A stretch of DNA of 9,118 nt from CAYOVG01 sp964407285 (GTDB taxonomy: Bacteria; Desulfobacterota; Syntrophobacteria; Syntrophobacterales; Syntrophobacteraceae), in NCBI GenBank assembly GCA_964407285.1, contig CAYOVG010000293.1:1-9118 (forward strand), given 5' to 3'. Each line of letters opens with the position of its first letter. Position 1 is the first letter of the stretch. Below, in pieces: positions 6,025 through 9,118 of the stretch. The notes under the pieces are model-generated. The model had not been told where the DNA came from, searched no databases, and worked only from the letters and a program-made list of their open reading frames with translations. A program made the translations under genes and the position numbers.

Positions 6025-6053
6025 ATGATGTAGGATGCGTGAGTAGCGTATGC

Positions 6054-6081
6054 AGTGTGGATGGTGGAGTAGTGTGGATGG
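6054..6081. repeat. AGTGTGGATGG direct repeat
   Basis: AGTGTGGATGG occurs at 6054-6064 and exactly again at 6071-6081, a 17-bp period. On the minus strand it reads CCATCCACACT, with CTCCA between the copies. It lies upstream of the AT-rich palindromes relative to nifH. It could be another intergenic repeat family; no function is evident. Confidence 0.55.
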
Positions 6082-6086
6082 AGGAC

Positions 6087-6113
6087 CGCCGTCAGGGTTG
6101 TCCGCGGACGGCG
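6087..6113. repeat. GC-rich stem-loop downstream of the GAF kinase gene
   Basis: CGCCGTC (6087-6093) pairs with GACGGCG (6107-6113) around a 13-base loop that contains the small palindrome TCCGCGGA. It lies about 118 bp after the kinase stop codon on the transcript. No U-run follows, so it is only a weak candidate for ending kinase transcription before the nif promoter. Confidence 0.45.
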
Positions 6114-6178
6114 ACACGATGGAATTCGTCGTTCTCTCGCCCGATGCGCATAGCCGTCCCGGCGGCGTTTTTTCCTTC

Positions 6179-6206
6179 TCGTGTTTTTTCGTGCTTTTCG
6201 TGGTAG
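6179..6206. repeat. CACGAAAA-type dispersed repeat after the GAF kinase gene
   Basis: On the minus strand this stretch reads CCACGAAAAGCACGAAAAAA and then CACGAG, three CACGA units 10-12 bases apart, starting about 25 bp after the kinase stop. I recall this repeat from intergenic regions of many environmental genomes, where spurious translations such as TTKSTKKHEKE are common. The period is close to one helical turn. No function is known to me. Confidence 0.6.
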
Positions 6207-6230
6207 AAAACCCGGAGGTAAGCAGCACGG

Positions 6231-7526
6231 TCACGGCAACCCGCCGGCGTCCCAGGATGCGTGGATGGTCGTGCCTTCGCCTCTTACCGACTTCACGGTG
6301 AAGATGCCGCCCGTGGATTCGACCCGCTCCTGCATTGCCGCCAGTCCCAGCCCTCTTTTGTGTTCTCCCTCGGCGGAATAGTCCCGGGCGCTGAAGCCGA
6401 TTCCGTTGTCTTCGACGATCAACTCGATTCTTGTCGCCGTTATTCTGAACGTTACCCGCACGATGTCCGATTTGCTGTGCCGGGCCACATTGTCCATCGC
6501 CGTCTGCAGTATCCTGAAAATGACGATCTTCAGCCTCTCGGGGACCTGATCTTCCTTGATATCGTGGATATGCTTCTCGATGCGGACCTCCGGAAAGGTT
6601 ATCCGGTGCTCCCGGAGAAACCACTTCATTGCGGCGAGGATGCCCAGGTCGTCGAGAAGAGAGGGCCAGAGTCCCATGTAGATGGTGCGGACTTCTTCTA
6701 TCGCGGTATCCACGACCTCTATCAGGTTTTCAAAGGTTTCGCCCGCGGCGCCGTCCCGAGTTTCGGGGATTCTGCGCATGAGACCTTGCAGCCCGGTCTT
6801 GATGGCGTACAGGGACTGCCCCACGCTGTCATGGATTTCGTTGGCAATCCGCTTCATGTCCTTTTCCTGTATCTTCAGGAGTTCCGATGAGAGGCGCTTG
6901 AGCTGTTTTTCCGACCTCCTGAGCGCACTGTTCGATTCCTCGAGTTCGGTCGTTCGTTCCCGGACTCTCCTCTCGAGTTCGGCATAGAGTTGGACATTCT
7001 CCATGGCTACCGACGTGGTGTCGGCAAGCGTCTGGAGCACCTTGACCACCCCCGCGTCCGGTTTGTAGCGCCTGGCCCAGTAGATTCCTATGGCGCCGAT
7101 GGGGTCTTCCTTCCGGATGGGAGCCACAACCAGGCTCTTCACGAATGTCGGACGGTAGAGGTCCTTCGGGATTCGCGCATCGGCATAAATATCCTCGATT
7201 ACCAGGGTCTGCCGATTCAATATGGCCCAGCCTGCGATGCACTCCTCAAGCGGGAACCGTCTTCCCTTCCACAGTGGGCTGATTGCATTCTCATCGGCGT
7301 AGTAGGTCACATCTCCCTCTCGTAGAACAAAGGAAGTTCCGTCGGCGCCCGTAAGCCCCCTGGCGGCATTACCCACAATGTCCATTATGGTCCCGAGGTC
7401 ACGGACCGGCGACAGCTCCTGCACAACGGTCACCAGCCTCTCCAGCGCCCGGCAATAGGCGTTCGAGGTATTGCTCCGTTTCCTTGTTCTTCCGGATTGC
7501 AGGATGCCCGTGCTCGTATCTTCCAT
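6231..7526 (-). CDS. GAF-domain sensor histidine kinase, NarL/LiaS (HisKA_3) type
   Basis: A 431-residue cytoplasmic sensor kinase with no signal peptide or membrane segment. A GAF domain spans about residues 24-180 (ECIAGWAI, SLVVAPIR, PIGAIGIYW), followed by a coiled coil (180-222). The HisKA_3 domain has phospho-acceptor His232 in NEIHDSVGQSLYAIK, and LWPSLLDDLGILAA (286-299) is typical of this family. The ATPase domain has the G1 box DNGIGF (373-378) and G2 GLGLAAM (392-398). The N-box reads QTAMDN (341-346) where the family usually has QEALxN, so the usual Glu is Thr342. ATG 7526 has GGGAAG six bases upstream. Kinases of this type normally pair with NarL-type response regulators; none is in the window. 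The GAF ligand is unknown, and a nif role is suggested only by position. Confidence 0.92.
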   Translation of the reverse strand: MEDTSTGILQSGRTRKRSNTSNAYCRALERLVTVVQELSPVRDLGTIMDIVGNAARGLTGADGTSFVLREGDVTYYADENAISPLWKGRRFPLEECIAGWAILNRQTLVIEDIYADARIPKDLYRPTFVKSLVVAPIRKEDPIGAIGIYWARRYKPDAGVVKVLQTLADTTSVAMENVQLYAELERRVRERTTELEESNSALRRSEKQLKRLSSELLKIQEKDMKRIANEIHDSVGQSLYAIKTGLQGLMRRIPETRDGAAGETFENLIEVVDTAIEEVRTIYMGLWPSLLDDLGILAAMKWFLREHRITFPEVRIEKHIHDIKEDQVPERLKIVIFRILQTAMDNVARHSKSDIVRVTFRITATRIELIVEDNGIGFSARDYSAEGEHKRGLGLAAMQERVESTGGIFTVKSVRGEGTTIHASWDAGGLP

Positions 7527-7744
7527 GGCGACTTCCCGAGTCTGTGCCTTCCTTCAAGTAATTGTGTCAATAGGTAGAAGCTAATCACGATGCGGCCGGA
7601 AGGGGGACCAACCGGAAAAATCCAACTCGTCGGGCGCGATTTTGCGGATTTTTCGATACTCTACGATAAGTGTAAACAGCCGGTGGCGAATGGTGGACGG
7701 AAGACGCCGCTTTCGTGCTTCCGGCAGGTGAGTATCCGATTGCC
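7527..7744. other. 218-bp gap between the two kinase genes
   Basis: No gene is supported. A weak sigma-70-like pair on the minus strand, TTTACA (7671-7676) and AAAAAT (7648-7653) with a 17-base spacer, could drive the GAF kinase gene from about 115 bp upstream. GGAAG and CTTCC copies near 7700-7725 could form a weak hairpin after the upstream kinase gene, but there is no terminator-like T-run. Confidence 0.4.
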
Positions 7745-9118
7745 CTATTGCGCAGTGGGCTGCAGCTTCCACGATGCCCGGATTACGGTTCCCCGCCCCA
7801 CCGCGGATTCGATCGAAAAGGTCCCGCCGGAGAGTTCGGTCCGCTCCCGCATGCTGCTCAGTCCGATACACCCCGAGTGGTCCTTTCGAAGTCCGACCTC
7901 TTTCATATCGAAGCCAACGCCGTTGTCCGATATCGTCAGCTCCATGCCGTCGGTTCCCCCGACGATCGACACCGCGACGCTATCGGCCTTGCTGTGCTTG
8001 GCGATATTGTTCAACGCTTCCTGCATGATCCTGAAAATCACGATTTTCAGATGATCGGGAATCTCCTCCTCTTCATCCACGGAAATCGTCCGCTCGATGC
8101 GGATACTGGAATATATGGACTGGAACTGGCGGCAGAACCAGCCCACCGTGGCGATCAATCCCAGGTCGTCGAGCATGGAGGGGCGCAAGTCGGTCATGAT
8201 CCGACGAACTTCATCGACGGTATTCTGGACCATGGACAACAGGGGTTCCACGGATTCCCGGACCGTGGACCCCCCGGCGTCACTCAACGAATTTTGCAGC
8301 CCGACCTTGATCGCATTCAGCGAGGACCCGATGCTGTCGTGCAGTTCTCCCGCGATCCGCTTTCTCTCTTCCTCCTGGGCCGCCAGAAGTCTCGATGAAA
8401 GTAGCCTGAGCTGCTTCTCCGACGCCTGCTGCGCCCGCTCGGCCTGCTTGCGCTCGGTAATGTCGCGTACGATGCCGATACAGCCCGAAAGAGACCCGTC
8501 CTCCGCCGTGATGGGGCTGAAGTCGGCCTGGACGATCAAATCTTTCCCGTTACCGTCCAGGTGGTGGTTTCCTTCGTGGTGTCTTCTGCTCCCGGACAGG
8601 CACTGCCTCACGGCGGTCCGCATGCCTTCACAGCCGAAAGAAGTCATTCGGACCCGGTCGATAAGCTCCTCCTTTCGGAAGCCGAACATCGAAGCAAAGT
8701 AATGATTGCAGGCGGTGATCATGCCGTCCGGATTCACATGGACAACTCCCTGGGGAGAATTTTCGAATATCAACCGGTACTTGCTTTCCGATTCCCTCTG
8801 GGCTCGCCTGGCCTCCCTGAGCGACGAGATATCGGTTATTGAAACGATGGCCCCGTCGAATTCGCCTTTGCGGTCGAAAATGGGCGAAGAGGACAGGATG
8901 ACGGGGATTGCACGGCCGTCCTTGCCCAGCAGTTCCATCTCGTAGAGACCCCGTTCGCCCCTTTTCCGCCTGTCCCACTGCTCCTCGTAGAGGGCTCGAT
9001 TGGCCTCTCCGAAGAACAGGAAGGCGTTCCGGCCCAGGATTTCATCCCGCGAATAGCCCGATATCTCACAGCCCCTGTCGTTGACATAGGTAATCGTTCC
9101 CGTCCTGTCGTAGACCCC
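7745..9118 (-). CDS. PAS-PAS sensor histidine kinase, NarL/LiaS (HisKA_3) type (N-terminus beyond the right edge)
   Basis: The last 457 codons are visible and the frame is open to the window edge, so ATG 8938 is internal. A first PAS domain begins mid-domain (GVYDRTGTITYVN, visible residues 1-13) and ends near ITDISSL (94-100). A second PAS spans about 112-220 and ends GIVRDITERKQAE. After a coiled coil comes HisKA_3 with phospho-acceptor His260 in GELHDSIGSSLNAIK, then LRPSMLDDLG (311-320), an intact N-box QEALNN (366-371), the G1 box DNGVGF (398-403) and CIGLSSM (417-423). No membrane segment is visible. It resembles the GAF kinase just downstream closely from the coiled coil to the C-terminus, so the two are paralogues with swapped sensor domains. 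Its signal and response regulator are unknown, and sensor domains may also lie beyond the edge. Confidence 0.92.
   Translation of the reverse strand, partial: GVYDRTGTITYVNDRGCEISGYSRDEILGRNAFLFFGEANRALYEEQWDRRKRGERGLYEMELLGKDGRAIPVILSSSPIFDRKGEFDGAIVSITDISSLREARRAQRESESKYRLIFENSPQGVVHVNPDGMITACNHYFASMFGFRKEELIDRVRMTSFGCEGMRTAVRQCLSGSRRHHEGNHHLDGNGKDLIVQADFSPITAEDGSLSGCIGIVRDITERKQAERAQQASEKQLRLLSSRLLAAQEEERKRIAGELHDSIGSSLNAIKVGLQNSLSDAGGSTVRESVEPLLSMVQNTVDEVRRIMTDLRPSMLDDLGLIATVGWFCRQFQSIYSSIRIERTISVDEEEEIPDHLKIVIFRIMQEALNNIAKHSKADSVAVSIVGGTDGMELTISDNGVGFDMKEVGLRKDHSGCIGLSSMRERTELSGGTFSIESAVGRGTVIRASWKLQPTAQ

Larger units (their letters stand above)
5812..6230. other. 419-bp non-coding region upstream of nifH
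   Basis: No gene is supported here; short open frames cross repeats and lack family-like sequence. From the nifH side it holds a roughly 40-base leader with Shine-Dalgarno, the sigma-54 element (5862-5877), an unremarkable 108-bp spacer, AT-rich palindromes (5986-6024), an AGTGTGGATGG direct repeat, a GC-rich stem-loop and a CACGAAAA-type repeat next to the end of the GAF kinase gene. Confidence 0.8.

Noticed and set aside
6087..6113. Rho-independent terminator after the GAF kinase gene
   Set aside because: The stem is good, but no U-run follows on the minus strand, so it is listed only as a stem-loop.
5812..6230. Classical NifA binding site (TGT-N10-ACA) upstream of nifH
   Set aside because: I checked each TGT in the region and none has ACA ten bases later. 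The closest case, near 6100, has a 12-base spacer.
5938..6624. Long minus-strand open frame overlapping the end of the GAF kinase gene
   Set aside because: It is a shadow frame of the kinase that runs on through the CACGAAAA repeat, giving the well-known spurious TTKSTKKHEKEK translation.
6231..9118. NreB-like oxygen-sensing [4Fe-4S] kinase
   Set aside because: Neither kinase shows the paired CxxC cysteines that NreB uses. The GAF kinase has only Cys25 and Cys96.
1..9118. tRNA, rRNA, CRISPR array, insertion sequence or phage gene
   Set aside because: Reading both strands gave no transposase-like protein, no regularly spaced 25-40-base repeats with unique spacers, and no RNA-gene signature.

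Overview
The window is about 57-58% GC by eye, and all real genes lie on the minus strand. It covers the start of a molybdenum-nitrogenase (nif) operon and, upstream of it, two NarL/LiaS-type sensor histidine kinase genes. In transcription order (right to left) the layout is: a PAS-PAS histidine kinase cut by the right edge, a GAF histidine kinase, a 419-bp non-coding region holding the nif promoter, nifH, nifI1, nifI2, nifD, nifK, a thioredoxin-like [2Fe-2S] ferredoxin gene, and the first 68 codons of nifE, cut by the left edge.

The order nifH-nifI1-nifI2-nifD-nifK, the long NifD with a roughly 60-residue insert, the short NifK without an N-terminal extension, and the NifH sequence type are features of the anaerobe-type (cluster III) nitrogenases of sulfate reducers and their relatives, clostridia, green sulfur bacteria and some methanogens. 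A good sigma-54 promoter, the NarL-type kinases with PAS/GAF domains and the style of the intergenic repeats fit a Desulfobacterota (deltaproteobacterial) anaerobe best. That is an inference; no rRNA or other taxonomic marker is present.

The genes form one working unit. NifH is the Fe protein, NifD and NifK form the MoFe protein, and NifI1/NifI2 are PII-type proteins that switch nitrogenase off when nitrogen is sufficient. The ferredoxin is a plausible redox partner, and NifE begins the FeMo-cofactor scaffold. All P-cluster, FeMo-cofactor and [4Fe-4S] ligand residues visible here are intact. No anfG/vnfG lies between nifD and nifK, which supports the Mo type.

The most unusual part is between the genes. 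Transcription appears to start at a textbook -24/-12 sigma-54 element 50 bp before nifH. About 140-160 bp upstream of the predicted start is an AT-rich pair of palindromes built on TTACAA/TTGTAA; these do not match the classical NifA site. Most gaps longer than about 50 bp carry a short-repeat family: 7-bp periodic arrays after nifH and between nifD and nifK, an AATCCTG repeat between nifK and the ferredoxin gene, a 9-bp-arm palindrome before nifE, and CACGAAAA-type repeats after the GAF kinase gene. No tRNA, rRNA, CRISPR array, transposase or response regulator was found.
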